A DNA stretch of 32,286 bases from Candidatus Hydrogenedentes bacterium UBA2224. Its GTDB lineage: Bacteria > Hydrogenedentota > Hydrogenedentia > Hydrogenedentales > SLHB01. Position numbers and translations under genes: made by a program. Position 1 is the stretch's first letter. Each line of letters opens with the position of its first letter. Positions 15,206-24,197 of this stretch are shown here, piece after piece. A model generated the notes under the pieces. The model made no database searches. It was not told the origin of the DNA and saw only the letters and a list, made by a program, of their open reading frames with translations. Location: NCBI GenBank assembly GCA_002348185.1, contig DDYW01000064.1, forward strand, positions 23,149-55,434. Direction: 5' to 3'.

Positions 15206-15546
15206 GTCCCCCCTGGCGGGGGACACAAGACCCGGAAGCATTCAGCGGGTTGATTTCGGCACACCTCTCGCCCGCCAGCGGGCACACGGCCTGCACTACA
15301 ACTCCGAACTCCGGTGGGCTGTGGTCTGCCGTCCCTACGGGACTTGTGATTTGCGGGATGCGGAGGCTCCCACCACTGAAGTGGTGGGCTATTGTCTGTC
15401 GTCCCTGCGGGACGCGGAGCCCTGCGGGCAGGGCTGGTATGCCATCGCGCCATTGGCGCTCTGGACGCGCGAATCTGCGTCTTTCCCCTAGCCACATCGG
15501 CCCTTCAGAACAGACTGGTATGCTATCGGGCCTTCGGCGCTCTGGA
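15206..15546. repeat. Hairpin-repeat array B
   Basis: A decayed tandem array of palindromes. GTCCCCC/GGGGGAC is at 15206-15224, GCCCGC-ca-GCGGGC at 15270-15283, GTCCC-tac-GGGAC at 15331-15343 and GTCCC-tgc-GGGAC at 15401-15413, spaced 61-70 bases apart. Between the last two, CCCACCACT pairs with AGTGGTGGG (15369-15388) and is followed by ctattgtctgtc. This is the same linker as in the terminal array (32061-32286), although the stem is different. Two related copies of a 30-31-base segment beginning tggtatgc and ending ggcgctctgga lie at 15435-15464 and 15516-15546. Apparent open frames here are repeat translation. Confidence 0.78.
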
Positions 15547-15871
15547 AGGCAGTATGGTCTCTCGTTTCACCGCGTGGGTGAGTCGACAAAAGCTCCAGCG
15601 CTCGACAGCGCAACCCTCTGAACCATCTGCCTTCGCGTTAGCTGGGGATTGGGGAGGACGGCGGCATTGCACGGTCTGCGCACACGCGTCCACTCGGTCC
15701 ACCCCGTCCACAGGGCGTCTGTTCCGATTCGCGTTCCGCATGCTGGAGGCATTGGCCCGTTGTTGTTATACTCTGGATCAGGGAGCGGCCAGCAAGGCAT
15801 ATGTGCGGGCAGAGGGGCATCCGTCGTGCACGGACCATCCGGTGCCCGCGCGGTTCTAAGGAGGCCTGGCA
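15547..15871. other. Intergenic region upstream of the TPR lipoprotein
   Basis: This region has no convincing gene. TATACT at 15767-15772 in a locally AT-rich patch is a possible -10 box for the gene at 15872, about 95 bases further on, but no good -35 is found at the usual spacing. Confidence 0.35.
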
Positions 15872-18532
15872 ATGCGGCATACCATGCTTCACCATCATCA
15901 TCTTTGCGCAATCCTCATGCTGCTCGTTGCGGCCTGCGGCGGGCCCGAGCCGGGTGGGAATGCCGCCCGGGACGTGCCCCCGCCTGCGCCTCAATTCGCT
16001 CAACTCAAAATCCTCTATCCGTTGGAGGGCGCCCTGTTTCCGCGCGATATCGTGGCCCCGCGAGTGCGCTGGGAAGACTCCGTCGCGGACGCCGCCCTGT
16101 GGCGTGTCGAGCTCCGCTTCCCCGGCCGGGAGCAGGGGATCGAAGTCACGGTCGACGCCCCCGAGTGGCTTCCGTCCGCCGAACAATGGGACGCCATCAA
16201 ACAGCATTCGCTGGAAACGCCTGCCGAGTTGACGGTTCGTGGCATGAGACGCGAAGCGCCGGACACACCCCTCTCCGAAGGGCGCGTGGCATTTGCAACA
16301 TCCTCAGATAGTGTCGAAGCCCCGATTTTCTATCGCGAGGTCAATCTGCCGTTTCTGGAAGCCGTCAAGGATCCGTCCACCATCCGCTGGCGGTTCGGCG
16401 CGGTGTCGTCCCCCGAACGGCCGCCCATCCTCCTGACCAACCTTCCCGTATGCGGCAACTGCCATTCGTTCTCCGCCGACGGGGCCACGCTCGGCATGGA
16501 TGTGGACTACGCAAACGATAAGGGCTCCTACGCTATTGTGACCGTCTCACAGGATGTCGTCTTCGCGGACGAGAACGTCATCACCTGGAGCGATTTCGAT
16601 CGCGATAGCGGGGAGATGACATTCGGTCTGCTTTCGCAGGTTTCTCCGTGCGGACGCTACGTCCTCAGTACGGTGAAGGACCGCTCGGTATTTGTGCCTC
16701 GTCCCGACCTCTATTTCTCGCAGTTGTTCTTCCCGCTGAAAGGGGTACTCGCGGTATATGACCGGGAAACGAAAACCTATACCGCGCTTCCCGGCGCCGA
16801 TGATCCCCAATACGTGCAGAGCAATCCCGCGTGGAGTCCCGATGGCCAGGAGATCGTCTTCGCGCGAAGCGTCGCCTACCCGCTCCGGCGCCTTCGCGAT
16901 ACCCAGCGCGTGCTGCTCACGGCCGATGAATGCAAGGAGTTTTTGGAGGAAGGCAAGAAGTTCAAATTCGACCTGTACCGCGTGCCGTTTAACGGCGGGA
17001 AAGGCGGTGAGGCCGTCCCGCTCGAGGGTGCATCCCACAACGGCATGAGCAACTTCTTCCCCAAATACTCCCCCGACGGCAAGTGGATCGTGTTCTGCCG
17101 CGCCGACAGCTTCATGCTGCTGCAACCGGACAGCGAACTCTATATCATCCCCGCGAAGGGTGGCGAAGCCCGCAGGCTCCGGTGCAACACCGACCGGATG
17201 AACTCGTGGCACACCTGGTCGCCCAACGGCAAGTGGCTCGCGTTTACCTCCAAGACGAACGGCCCGTACACTCAGCTCTTTCTCACGCATGTCGACGAAA
17301 ACGGCGAGACCACGCCTCCCGTAGTTCTCGAACATTTCTCCGACCCCGACCGGGCCGTCAACATCCCCGAGTTCGTGAACGCCTCTCCTGACGCCATGCG
17401 CACCATGCGGGAGAAGTTTGTTGACGACGTCTCGTTTGAACGTGCCGGCACCGAGTTCCGGAAGGCCAAAGACTACGTGGGCGCCGAACGCCAGTACCGC
17501 CGAGCCCTCGAACTCAATCCGGGCAATGCCAGCGCCCACCTCAACCTGGGGTTTGTGCTGGACGCGACGGATCGGCCCGAAGAGGCCCTCGCCAGTTACA
17601 CCGAAGCCCTGCGGCTGGAGCCCTCGATGCCCGAGGCCCACTTCAACTATGCCGGCACCATGCTCGCATTGGGCCGGCTGGACGAGGCCATCGGGGAGTA
17701 CCGTGAGACCATTCGTCTGGACCCGCATTTCGCGAGCGCCTATGCCAACCTCGGTGCGGCGCTCGAAAAGAAGGGGGAGACGGACGAGGCGCTCGCGCTC
17801 TGCGAGGAAGCCGTGCGCGTTGACCCGGACAGCAGCGAACTCCGCTCAAATCTCGGGCTTATGCTCGCGCGCATGGGCCGTATCGAGGACGCCCTGGCGC
17901 ATCTCTCGGAGGCCGTATCGAAGGAACCGGAAAATGTGCTCGCGAGAATGAACCTGGGCCTGATCCTGGCCCAGCAGGGCAAATTCGCCGAAGCAGCTGA
18001 ACACTATGCGACTGCGCTCACGCTCGAGCCCGCCAATGCCGGAGCCCACGGGCATATGGGAAATCTCCTGCTCGCTCAGGGGAAACGTGAAGAGGCCTGC
18101 GTCCACCTGCTCGAGGCCTTGCGTCTCGGACTCGACAACGTGGAGTTACGGCGCAATCTCGGACTGGCCATGGCCCAGCAGGGCAAGATCGACGACGCGG
18201 TCATGCATCTTCAGAAGGCCGTCGAACTGGAACCTGATCATGTCCCGTCCCGTGTGAACCTGGGCGCCATGCTGCTGTCGCAGGGCCATGCCCAGGAGGC
18301 CGCGGAGCAGCTCGCCGAGGCGCTGCGCCTCGAGCCGGACAACCTGAACGCGGCGGTGAACCTGGCGGAAGCGCACGCCCAGACCGGCCGCTTCGACGCG
18401 GCCGTGCCGCTGCTGGAAAAGGCCCTGGACGCTGCCCGGTCCGGGGACAACGCCGCCGTGACTCAGGAGATCACGCGGAGGCTCGAAGCGTACAAACAGG
18501 GCAAACCGGGCCAGCCCGTGCCGGGCCGGTAG
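15872..18532 (+). CDS. TolB-like propeller plus TPR lipoprotein with a CxxCH motif
   Basis: This 886-residue protein has a lipoprotein signal ending LLVAAC (Cys22). An N-terminal beta domain leads to VCGNCHSFSADG, in which Cys194, Cys197 and His198 form a CxxCH of the type that binds c-type haem. A PD40/TolB-like propeller follows: NPAWSPDGQEIVFARS, FFPKYSPDGKWIVFCR and WHTWSPNGKWLAFTSK. From about residue 517 to 880 there are ten tetratricopeptide repeats of 34 residues (ALELNPGNASAHLNLGFVLD and similar), which usually bind partner proteins. It is probably anchored in the outer membrane or periplasm. AAGGAGG lies 7 bases before the ATG. The haem role is only suggested by the motif; it could bind metal or be structural. 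It has no clear operon partner. Confidence 0.85.
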   Translation: MRHTMLHHHHLCAILMLLVAACGGPEPGGNAARDVPPPAPQFAQLKILYPLEGALFPRDIVAPRVRWEDSVADAALWRVELRFPGREQGIEVTVDAPEWLPSAEQWDAIKQHSLETPAELTVRGMRREAPDTPLSEGRVAFATSSDSVEAPIFYREVNLPFLEAVKDPSTIRWRFGAVSSPERPPILLTNLPVCGNCHSFSADGATLGMDVDYANDKGSYAIVTVSQDVVFADENVITWSDFDRDSGEMTFGLLSQVSPCGRYVLSTVKDRSVFVPRPDLYFSQLFFPLKGVLAVYDRETKTYTALPGADDPQYVQSNPAWSPDGQEIVFARSVAYPLRRLRDTQRVLLTADECKEFLEEGKKFKFDLYRVPFNGGKGGEAVPLEGASHNGMSNFFPKYSPDGKWIVFCRADSFMLLQPDSELYIIPAKGGEARRLRCNTDRMNSWHTWSPNGKWLAFTSKTNGPYTQLFLTHVDENGETTPPVVLEHFSDPDRAVNIPEFVNASPDAMRTMREKFVDDVSFERAGTEFRKAKDYVGAERQYRRALELNPGNASAHLNLGFVLDATDRPEEALASYTEALRLEPSMPEAHFNYAGTMLALGRLDEAIGEYRETIRLDPHFASAYANLGAALEKKGETDEALALCEEAVRVDPDSSELRSNLGLMLARMGRIEDALAHLSEAVSKEPENVLARMNLGLILAQQGKFAEAAEHYATALTLEPANAGAHGHMGNLLLAQGKREEACVHLLEALRLGLDNVELRRNLGLAMAQQGKIDDAVMHLQKAVELEPDHVPSRVNLGAMLLSQGHAQEAAEQLAEALRLEPDNLNAAVNLAEAHAQTGRFDAAVPLLEKALDAARSGDNAAVTQEITRRLEAYKQGKPGQPVPGR

Positions 18533-18675
18533 GTGGCCGTGGCCGATGGAATTGTGCGGGTAAGGGAGCGCGCCGTGGAGGGAAAAACGCCTGTCTCAGC
18601 AAACGTGGGCGCGCAGGCATACAGCGAATTCAAGTGGGTCATGGAACAGCACTGAACCTGCGAGGAGGGAACCCC

Positions 18676-19839
18676 ATGGAATACCTTATGCTCCTGTGTT
18701 CTTGCGGCAACAAGACACGCATCCCGGCTTCGGCAATGGGCGCGGCGGCTGCGTGCGCGGCCTGCGGTCAGCGCATCACGGCCACCCCGGTAAACACCGT
18801 GCCGATTCCTGCCGCAGCGCCCCAGGCTTCTCCGACATCGTCCTCCGCGCGTCCGTCGGCCACGCGCCTCCCCATGCTCGATCAGCTCCGTGGTTATGCC
18901 ATATTCGGCATGATCCTCGTGAACTACCTCGGGCACTTTGACGTCATGCCCTGGGCGTTCCGGCATCACAAGACCGGTTTCAGCTATGCGGACACTATCG
19001 CGCCGCTGTTCGTCTTCGTCGTGGGCATGGGATTCCGCCTTTCGCTCCTGCGCCGGATGCAGAAGGTCGGTCCCTGGGCCGCCCGTTGGCAGACCGCCCG
19101 GCGCTACCTGGTTCTGTTTGTGGTGGCCATTGCCTTCTACGGGCCGGACGCCCGCATAGACTGGTGGGACGCGCTGACCCATATCGCCCTGGCCGGACTC
19201 ATCTCTCTGCCCTTCATCGACAAGAACGCAGGGGTCCGGATAGGCGCGGCCGTCGGGTACCTCGCGGCGTTCATGCTCCTCTACATGGGCACCAGCTACG
19301 GCTCTTCGTTCATGCTGCGCAGCATGAACGGCGGGCCGCTCGGACCGCTGAGCTGGGCCTTTGTGCTCCTCTTCGGCACCCTCGCCTATGACCTCCTCGC
19401 TGCGGGCGACGCGAAAAAAGCGCTGTCCTGGTCTTGCCTCGCGGGGGTCGGGCTCGTCCTGGCCGGGTGGGTCGCCTGGTACCTGATCCCCAAGGACTGG
19501 GCCGGCTATGGCGAGCAGTACGGCGCGTTCTGGCCACTCTCCAAACGCTGGTGCATCGCCCCCGCCATGCTGCTGTCCACGGGGCTGTGCTTCCTGACCT
19601 TCGCCCTGTTCTATTACCTCTGCCAGGTCCGTGAGTTCCAGTTTCCCACGCTGACCGTACTGGGTCAGAACGCGCTGTTCATCTACCTGCTCCAGTACGC
19701 GCTGATGGAAATTCACGGGGCATACATTCCCGACAGCAGCGGCGTTCTGGCCGCCCTGCTCGGGTTCGCGGGCATGTATGCCTTCTGTTACCTGGCCGCC
19801 CGAAAACTATACAATGACGGCATTATCATCAAATTGTGA
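18676..19839 (+). CDS. Zinc-ribbon plus HGSNAT/DUF5009-like membrane acyltransferase
   Basis: This 387-residue protein begins with a small cysteine module, CSCGNKTRIPASAMG to CAACGQRIT (Cys8, 10, 27, 30). This looks like a zinc ribbon with a CxC...CxxC pattern. A Pro/Ala/Ser linker (about 38-62) follows. The membrane part starts RLPMLDQLRGYAIFGMILVN, has HHKTGFSYADTIAPLFVFVV (His97, His98) and about nine further hydrophobic helices, and ends in KLYNDGIIIKL. The membrane part resembles the acyltransferase at 4179 but is more divergent and may belong to the DUF418-like branch. The ATG at 18676 is set by GAGGAGGG 6 bases upstream; the frame is open back to 18634. Substrate unknown. Confidence 0.82.
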   Translation: MEYLMLLCSCGNKTRIPASAMGAAAACAACGQRITATPVNTVPIPAAAPQASPTSSSARPSATRLPMLDQLRGYAIFGMILVNYLGHFDVMPWAFRHHKTGFSYADTIAPLFVFVVGMGFRLSLLRRMQKVGPWAARWQTARRYLVLFVVAIAFYGPDARIDWWDALTHIALAGLISLPFIDKNAGVRIGAAVGYLAAFMLLYMGTSYGSSFMLRSMNGGPLGPLSWAFVLLFGTLAYDLLAAGDAKKALSWSCLAGVGLVLAGWVAWYLIPKDWAGYGEQYGAFWPLSKRWCIAPAMLLSTGLCFLTFALFYYLCQVREFQFPTLTVLGQNALFIYLLQYALMEIHGAYIPDSSGVLAALLGFAGMYAFCYLAARKLYNDGIIIKL

Positions 19840-19954
19840 GGCGCCGACTGCCGCGGTGCACTCCTGAGATGCGGACCGGCAGGCGCCTCGCCGCCGGCAG
19901 GACGCGCATCGGAACTCGCGCCGCATCCCATGGATGCTGTAAGGAGGAGTGTTG

Positions 19955-21349
19955 GTGTACCTGGAGCTTCCGCGTATGAATCGACGAAGCACGCTCAAGG
20001 GGCTGGCGATGGGCGCTGCCGCGGCTTTCGCCGGCGTGCCCCGTGCTGAGGCCGCCAGCAGCGGCCTTCCCAGGCACAGCGGCCGGGAGGCCGTGGCCGC
20101 AGATGTCCTCGTCTGCGGCGGCGGTCCGGCGGGCATCGCGGCGGCGCTCATGGCCGCCCGGCAGGGGTGCACGACGCTGCTCGTGGAACGCTACGGACGT
20201 CTGGGGGGGATGGCCGTCCAGGCGCTGGTGGGACCCATCATGGGCCGGGTTCAGAGCGCCTGGGTCGATCAAATCCTCGAGCGTGTCGGCGGGCGAAACG
20301 TGGACTATGAATTCATCGACCTCGCATACGCCGGCCTTCTCTCCGAAGCCGGGGCGGGATTCCTCCTGCACGCCCCCGTCCTCGCGCCCGTCTGCGACGG
20401 AAACCGCGTGACCGGAGTGACGCTTCTCACCAAGCAGGGCACGGTCGACATCACGGCGAAGATAACCGTCGATGCCACCGGCGATGGTGATATCGCTTAT
20501 GCTACCGGAGCCGCATACGACCAGGGACGCGCAGCCGGACCTTCCTGGGAAGCCGACGGCCTGTGCCAGCCCATGTCGATCATGTTTCGCGTGTCCGGCG
20601 TCGCCCATGAGGAAACCATGGAGGCACAGGGCGGACGGAGGACCTACCGCTTCCCGGACGGGCGTTCCTGGAATGACGTCACCCGCGATGCCCACGCCAG
20701 CGGCGAACTGCCTCCAACCGTCGGCTTCATCCGGACCTACCTGTCCCGGCGCGAGGACCAGCGGGTCATTAACGCCACCCAGGTCAACGGTCTGGACGGC
20801 ACGGACGCCCGCGACCTGACGAAGGCCGAGCTTGACGGCCGTCGCCAGGTCCATGCCATCGTCGAGTTCCTCCGGAAACGTGCTCCCGGCTTTCAGGACG
20901 CTTACGTGTCCGCCATGCCGGCCGTCATCGGTGTTCGTGAAACCCGGCGGATTCGTGGTTTGGCGACCCTCACCCTTCGAGATCTGCTCGAGGGGAGCAA
21001 ATCGGACGCCGCGGTGGTGCGAGGCGCCTCCTACCCGGTCGACATCCATAACCCTACGGGCATCGGCCAGGCCATGGGCTTCCTGCCCGGGAACGACCCT
21101 CAAGTGCAACCGTACGACATCCCGTTCGGGTGCCTTGTGCCCGAAACCGTCGACGGTTTGCTGGTTGCGGGCCGGTGCATCAGCGGCAGTCATGAGGCGA
21201 TGGCCTCGTACCGCGTCCAGGGCATTGCCATGGCGACCGGCATCGCTGCCGGCGCCGCCGCGGCCCTGGCCGCCCGTGCCGGCATGCAGCCGCGCGCGGT
21301 TGATGTAAAACGGGTGCAGGACATTGTTTTTGATGGCAAACCGGGTTGA
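19955..21349 (+). CDS. Tat-exported FAD-dependent oxidoreductase
   Basis: This 464-residue protein has a twin-arginine signal (MNRRSTLKGLAMGAAAAFAG), so it is probably folded with FAD and exported. A Rossmann dinucleotide fold follows: ADVLVCGGGPAGIAAALMAA, then LLVERYGRLGGMAVQ. It also has TVDATGDGDIAYATGA, the second FAD-contact motif, and a C-terminal DGLLVAGRCISGSHEAMASY. This is the FAD_oxidored (PF12831) type common in this kind of bacterium, often next to sugar-catabolic genes. The substrate is unknown. GTG at 19955 is preceded by AAGGAGG (19941-19947) at 7 bases; the ATG at 19976 starts the Tat motif itself but has a weaker site. It is followed by an 87-base gap and the DUF4038 gene. 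Confidence 0.85.
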   Translation: MYLELPRMNRRSTLKGLAMGAAAAFAGVPRAEAASSGLPRHSGREAVAADVLVCGGGPAGIAAALMAARQGCTTLLVERYGRLGGMAVQALVGPIMGRVQSAWVDQILERVGGRNVDYEFIDLAYAGLLSEAGAGFLLHAPVLAPVCDGNRVTGVTLLTKQGTVDITAKITVDATGDGDIAYATGAAYDQGRAAGPSWEADGLCQPMSIMFRVSGVAHEETMEAQGGRRTYRFPDGRSWNDVTRDAHASGELPPTVGFIRTYLSRREDQRVINATQVNGLDGTDARDLTKAELDGRRQVHAIVEFLRKRAPGFQDAYVSAMPAVIGVRETRRIRGLATLTLRDLLEGSKSDAAVVRGASYPVDIHNPTGIGQAMGFLPGNDPQVQPYDIPFGCLVPETVDGLLVAGRCISGSHEAMASYRVQGIAMATGIAAGAAAALAARAGMQPRAVDVKRVQDIVFDGKPG

Positions 21350-21436
21350 AGAAGGGGGCTGAGAAGGGCGCTGCGCACGGCGCCGGCGTCCGGACGTCCC
21401 GATGATCCATTACAAACGCGGTATACGGAGACGGTT

Positions 21437-22843
21437 ATGCGCACACAGACCTCGTTGTCGCGCTCGCTCGGTGTTATTCTTTCGCTCGTGTTTCTGGCGC
21501 AGGCCGCCGGGGCCCAGTCCGCGGTCTCTTCGCTCAAAGTGAGCGACAATAGACGTTTCCTCGTGCACGAAGACGGTTCGCCGTTCTTCTATCTCGGCGA
21601 TACCGCATGGGAGCTCTTTCACCGGCTCAACCGCGAGGAAGCTGACCGGTATCTGCGCAATCGAAGCGAGAAAGGGTTCACCGTCATTCAATGCGTGGTC
21701 ATTGCCGAGCGCGACGGGCTCGGCACGCCCAACGCCTACGGCGATGTCCCGTTCATCGACATGGATCCGTCGCGTCCCAACGAGGCGTATTTTGCCCATG
21801 TGGACTGGATCGTCAACCGGGCGGAATCCTACGGGTTGTTTGTCGGCATGCTCCCAACCTGGGGCAGCTGGCTCGGAGGGGTCGACGAGGATCGTCCGAA
21901 CAGCGATTTCTTCAACGCATCCAATGTCCGTGACTACGGCCGTTTTCTCGGCGAACGGTACGCGAACAGACCCGTGATATGGGTGCTTGGCGGCGACCGT
22001 GTGGCGGACACCACGGCCGCCGTGTGGGAGCTGCTCGCCCTGGGAATCCGGGACCGCGTCGGCGCCACACAGTTGATGACGTTCCACCCCCGCGGCGGCC
22101 ACAGCTCCTCCGAATGGTTTCACGGCGCGTCCTGGCTCGATTTTCACATGGCGCAGAGCAGTCAATTCCCGAAAAGCACAAACTACACGTTTATCGAGCG
22201 AGATTACGCCCTGCCGAATCCGGTACCCTGCATGGACGGCGAGCCCGCCTACGAATACCCTCCGGACCCGGCGACTCAGAAGCGTCCCGTGGGCCCGGTG
22301 CAGATCAGGCGCAATGCCTACTGGGCGGTCTTTGCCGGCGCGCATGGCCACAGCTACGGCACGCATCCGGTCTGGCAGATGTACGACGTGGGCCGGGAAT
22401 CCCGTTGGCACGCCGTGACCCCGTGGCATGAATCGCTGGACCTGCCCGGCGCGGTTCAGGTGACCTACCTCAAGCGCCTCATGCTGAGCCGCCCGTTTCT
22501 CACCCGCATACCCGACCAATCCCTGCTGATGTCGGAATCCCCCGGCGGCCTTGAGCGCATCCAGGTGACGCGCGATGGCACGCCCGGCCACTCGGACGCG
22601 ACGTATATCTTCGCCTATTTTCCCCGGCGTCTGCGGGCCGAACTCAACACCTCGCGTATCCCCGCCGATACCCTCCGCGTCTGGTGGATGAATCCACGCA
22701 CGGGTGAATGCTCCGCCCCCTCCGAATGCGCCAATGCCGCCCGCATGGCGTTTGAACCGCCCTCGGAGGCGCAGGAGGAGGACTGGGTGCTGATCGTCGA
22801 CGATGCCTCAAAGGACTACCCGTCCCCGGTGGCGGGGTTCTGA
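21437..22843 (+). CDS. Secreted DUF4038/apiosidase-like glycoside hydrolase (GH140-like)
   Basis: This 468-residue protein has a signal peptide (MRTQTSLSRSLGVILSLVFL, then AQAAGA). It has the DUF4038 TIM-barrel start FFYLGDTAWELFHRLNREEA. Likely catalytic acids are Asp187 in VIWVLGGDR and Glu269 in PCMDGEPAYE, the positions expected for the apiosidase-like family. SYGTHPVWQMYDVG lies between barrel and tail. A C-terminal beta domain (from about residue 360) includes RVWWMNPRTGEC. GH140 enzymes cut apiose linkages in pectic rhamnogalacturonan II, but many DUF4038 proteins have other, unknown substrates. GGAG lies 6 bases before the ATG. A terminator at 23041-23075 probably ends its transcript. 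Confidence 0.85.
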   Translation: MRTQTSLSRSLGVILSLVFLAQAAGAQSAVSSLKVSDNRRFLVHEDGSPFFYLGDTAWELFHRLNREEADRYLRNRSEKGFTVIQCVVIAERDGLGTPNAYGDVPFIDMDPSRPNEAYFAHVDWIVNRAESYGLFVGMLPTWGSWLGGVDEDRPNSDFFNASNVRDYGRFLGERYANRPVIWVLGGDRVADTTAAVWELLALGIRDRVGATQLMTFHPRGGHSSSEWFHGASWLDFHMAQSSQFPKSTNYTFIERDYALPNPVPCMDGEPAYEYPPDPATQKRPVGPVQIRRNAYWAVFAGAHGHSYGTHPVWQMYDVGRESRWHAVTPWHESLDLPGAVQVTYLKRLMLSRPFLTRIPDQSLLMSESPGGLERIQVTRDGTPGHSDATYIFAYFPRRLRAELNTSRIPADTLRVWWMNPRTGECSAPSECANAARMAFEPPSEAQEEDWVLIVDDASKDYPSPVAGF

Positions 22844-23040
22844 ACCGCCGGCGCACGCCCTGGCGCAACACCCTGGCTGCGCCATGGTTGAGGCTAGTTC
22901 GCGCCGGCGCGATTCCGGGTAGGCGAGCAGCACATGCCGGAGTACTTCCATCCAACAGTTGTTCAACTGTGGAACATATTTAACGTCGCTCGGAATAGTT
23001 TCCGTAACTTCCGTCCAGAGGAGAATCGGGCCCTGATGTT
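22844..23040. other. Intergenic region with an operator-like inverted repeat
   Basis: The most distinct element is ACAGTTG-tt-CAACTGT (22955-22970), a perfect 7-base inverted repeat with a 2-base centre, in an AT-rich patch. It could be a binding site for a dimeric regulator or part of the 3' end of the upstream transcript. No clear promoter is seen downstream of it. Confidence 0.4.
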
Positions 23041-23075
23041 GTAAGCCATTTATGAGCAAGGGCTTACGATTTTTT
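23041..23075 (+). terminator. Rho-independent terminator
   Basis: GTAAGCC (23041-23047) pairs with GGCTTAC (23061-23067), with a 13-base loop, followed by GATTTTTT. It most likely ends the transcript of the DUF4038 gene, 200 bases downstream of its stop. It could instead attenuate the PEP-CTERM gene that starts 178 bases later. Confidence 0.7.
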
Positions 23076-23252
23076 GCCGCAACCTCCGAGAATTGGTATG
23101 AATCCTGCTCCGATCTGCGTGGGGTTGCCCAGGGGCAAGTCGCCTTTGGGCCGGTTTGGGGGAGAACGAGTCCCTCGTTCTCGAGCGAGTTGGCGCGGTT
23201 CCGATAGGGTGCCGTGTGCTGACTTTACTAACGGATTCGGGAGGTGGAGACG

Positions 23253-23993
23253 ATGATGGTCAAGTACAGGTGGGAATGGTGTGCTGCCGCTCTGCTGACC
23301 ATGGCGGCGATGTCGGCTCAGGCGGGAATCATCCCGTCGCCGGGCGAGATCGCCTGGGATTACAGTGACTCGTTCTCGGCGGTGCTGGGCGAAGCTAACG
23401 ACCTGGAATTTGGAGATGGCACAGGCTGGACCGACCCCGACGGACGCATGTGGACGGAGTACTGGGATTCGAATTATTGGACCCAGTGGTTCTATGACGG
23501 AGTGTACGACGCGGATCGGTACAAGATCGTTCACCTGCAATTCGCGATTGAGCCCATTGACCGCTACTCGATGGGGCCAGGGAAGGTGGTCCTGGGCTGG
23601 ACCACCCCGGAATGGTCCGCCCTCGGGATGGACAGACCGCCCCTGCTTTACGATTTTTACGACGAGTCGGCCGGTGAGTTCAGCATCCCGGAGGACTTGT
23701 ATATCGAGCGATCGGAACTCCTGCTCGACTTGCGCTACGGCACCATTCAGGACGTTTATCCTAATGGCATTCCGACCCTCACGTACGACCTGTATTATTT
23801 GATCCCGGATTACAACCCCGAATGGGTATCGATCGGTGTGTCCGGTCAGATGTTCCGGATATCAGGCACGATCGAGCATGCCTGCCTGCCCAGCGAGGTC
23901 GTAGACGACAATATTGTCCCCGAGCCCGCATCCGTTGCCCTGCTGGGGCTGGGCCTCGCGGGGCTGGCCGTGCGCCGGTTCCGTCACTGTTAG
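23253..23993 (+). CDS. PEP-CTERM exported protein
   Basis: This 246-residue protein has a signal peptide (YRWEWCAAALLTMAAMSAQA). It ends with a canonical PEP-CTERM sorting signal: VPEPASVALLGLGLAGLA, then the basic RRFRH and Cys. An exosortase elsewhere in the genome would recognise the tail and process the protein at the cell envelope. The middle is acidic and aromatic (TEYWDSNYWTQWFYDGVYDA) with no family I know. GGGAGG (23239-23244) lies 8 bases before the ATG at 23253; an upstream in-frame GTG at 23244 overlaps that site and is less likely. A strong hairpin terminator follows. It is monocistronic. Confidence 0.85.
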   Translation: MMVKYRWEWCAAALLTMAAMSAQAGIIPSPGEIAWDYSDSFSAVLGEANDLEFGDGTGWTDPDGRMWTEYWDSNYWTQWFYDGVYDADRYKIVHLQFAIEPIDRYSMGPGKVVLGWTTPEWSALGMDRPPLLYDFYDESAGEFSIPEDLYIERSELLLDLRYGTIQDVYPNGIPTLTYDLYYLIPDYNPEWVSIGVSGQMFRISGTIEHACLPSEVVDDNIVPEPASVALLGLGLAGLAVRRFRHC

Positions 23994-24065
23994 CGCCCCG
24001 GATTTGGCGTTATATCGTTTGTACTCCGATTGTTGAGCATGCAGCCCATTGAGCGCGTTTTGGAT

Positions 24066-24097
24066 GATTTGAGGCGGGCCGAAGCCCGCCTCAAATC
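24066..24097 (+). terminator. Long-stem terminator-like hairpin after the PEP-CTERM gene
   Basis: A perfect 14-pair stem, GATTTGAGGCGGGC (24066-24079) with its complement (24084-24097), closes on the tetraloop CGAA. It is followed by gttgtatt, a weak U-rich tract. The stem is near-symmetric, so it may also serve the other strand. Confidence 0.7.
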
Positions 24098-24146
24098 GTT
24101 GTATTCTCTGTCCGTCCCGTTAAACGTATTCATTCCCTGAGCCTTT

Positions 24147-24188
24147 GTGGGAACACGTGGGAACACACCAAAGAGCACTCCTGTGTTC
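24147..24188. promoter_or_regulatory. Operator-like repeats upstream of the second DUF1559 promoter
   Basis: Two perfect tandem copies of GTGGGAACAC lie at 24147-24156 and 24157-24166. The second overlaps GAACACA (24161-24167), which forms an inverted repeat with TGTGTTC (24182-24188) across 14 bases. The set ends 10 bases before the -35 box, a typical place for an activator or repressor site. Confidence 0.5.
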
Positions 24189-24197
24189 ACTCCGGGT

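Noticed and set aside
15204..15621. Several open frames in the 15.2-15.6 kb region
   Set aside because: They are translations of the hairpin repeats; proteins of this kind are typical misannotations.
22808..23059. Minus-strand 83-residue frame opposite the DUF4038 gene end
   Set aside because: It covers the inverted repeat and begins inside the terminator hairpin; the last part is a shadow of the DUF4038 gene, and no ribosome site is present.
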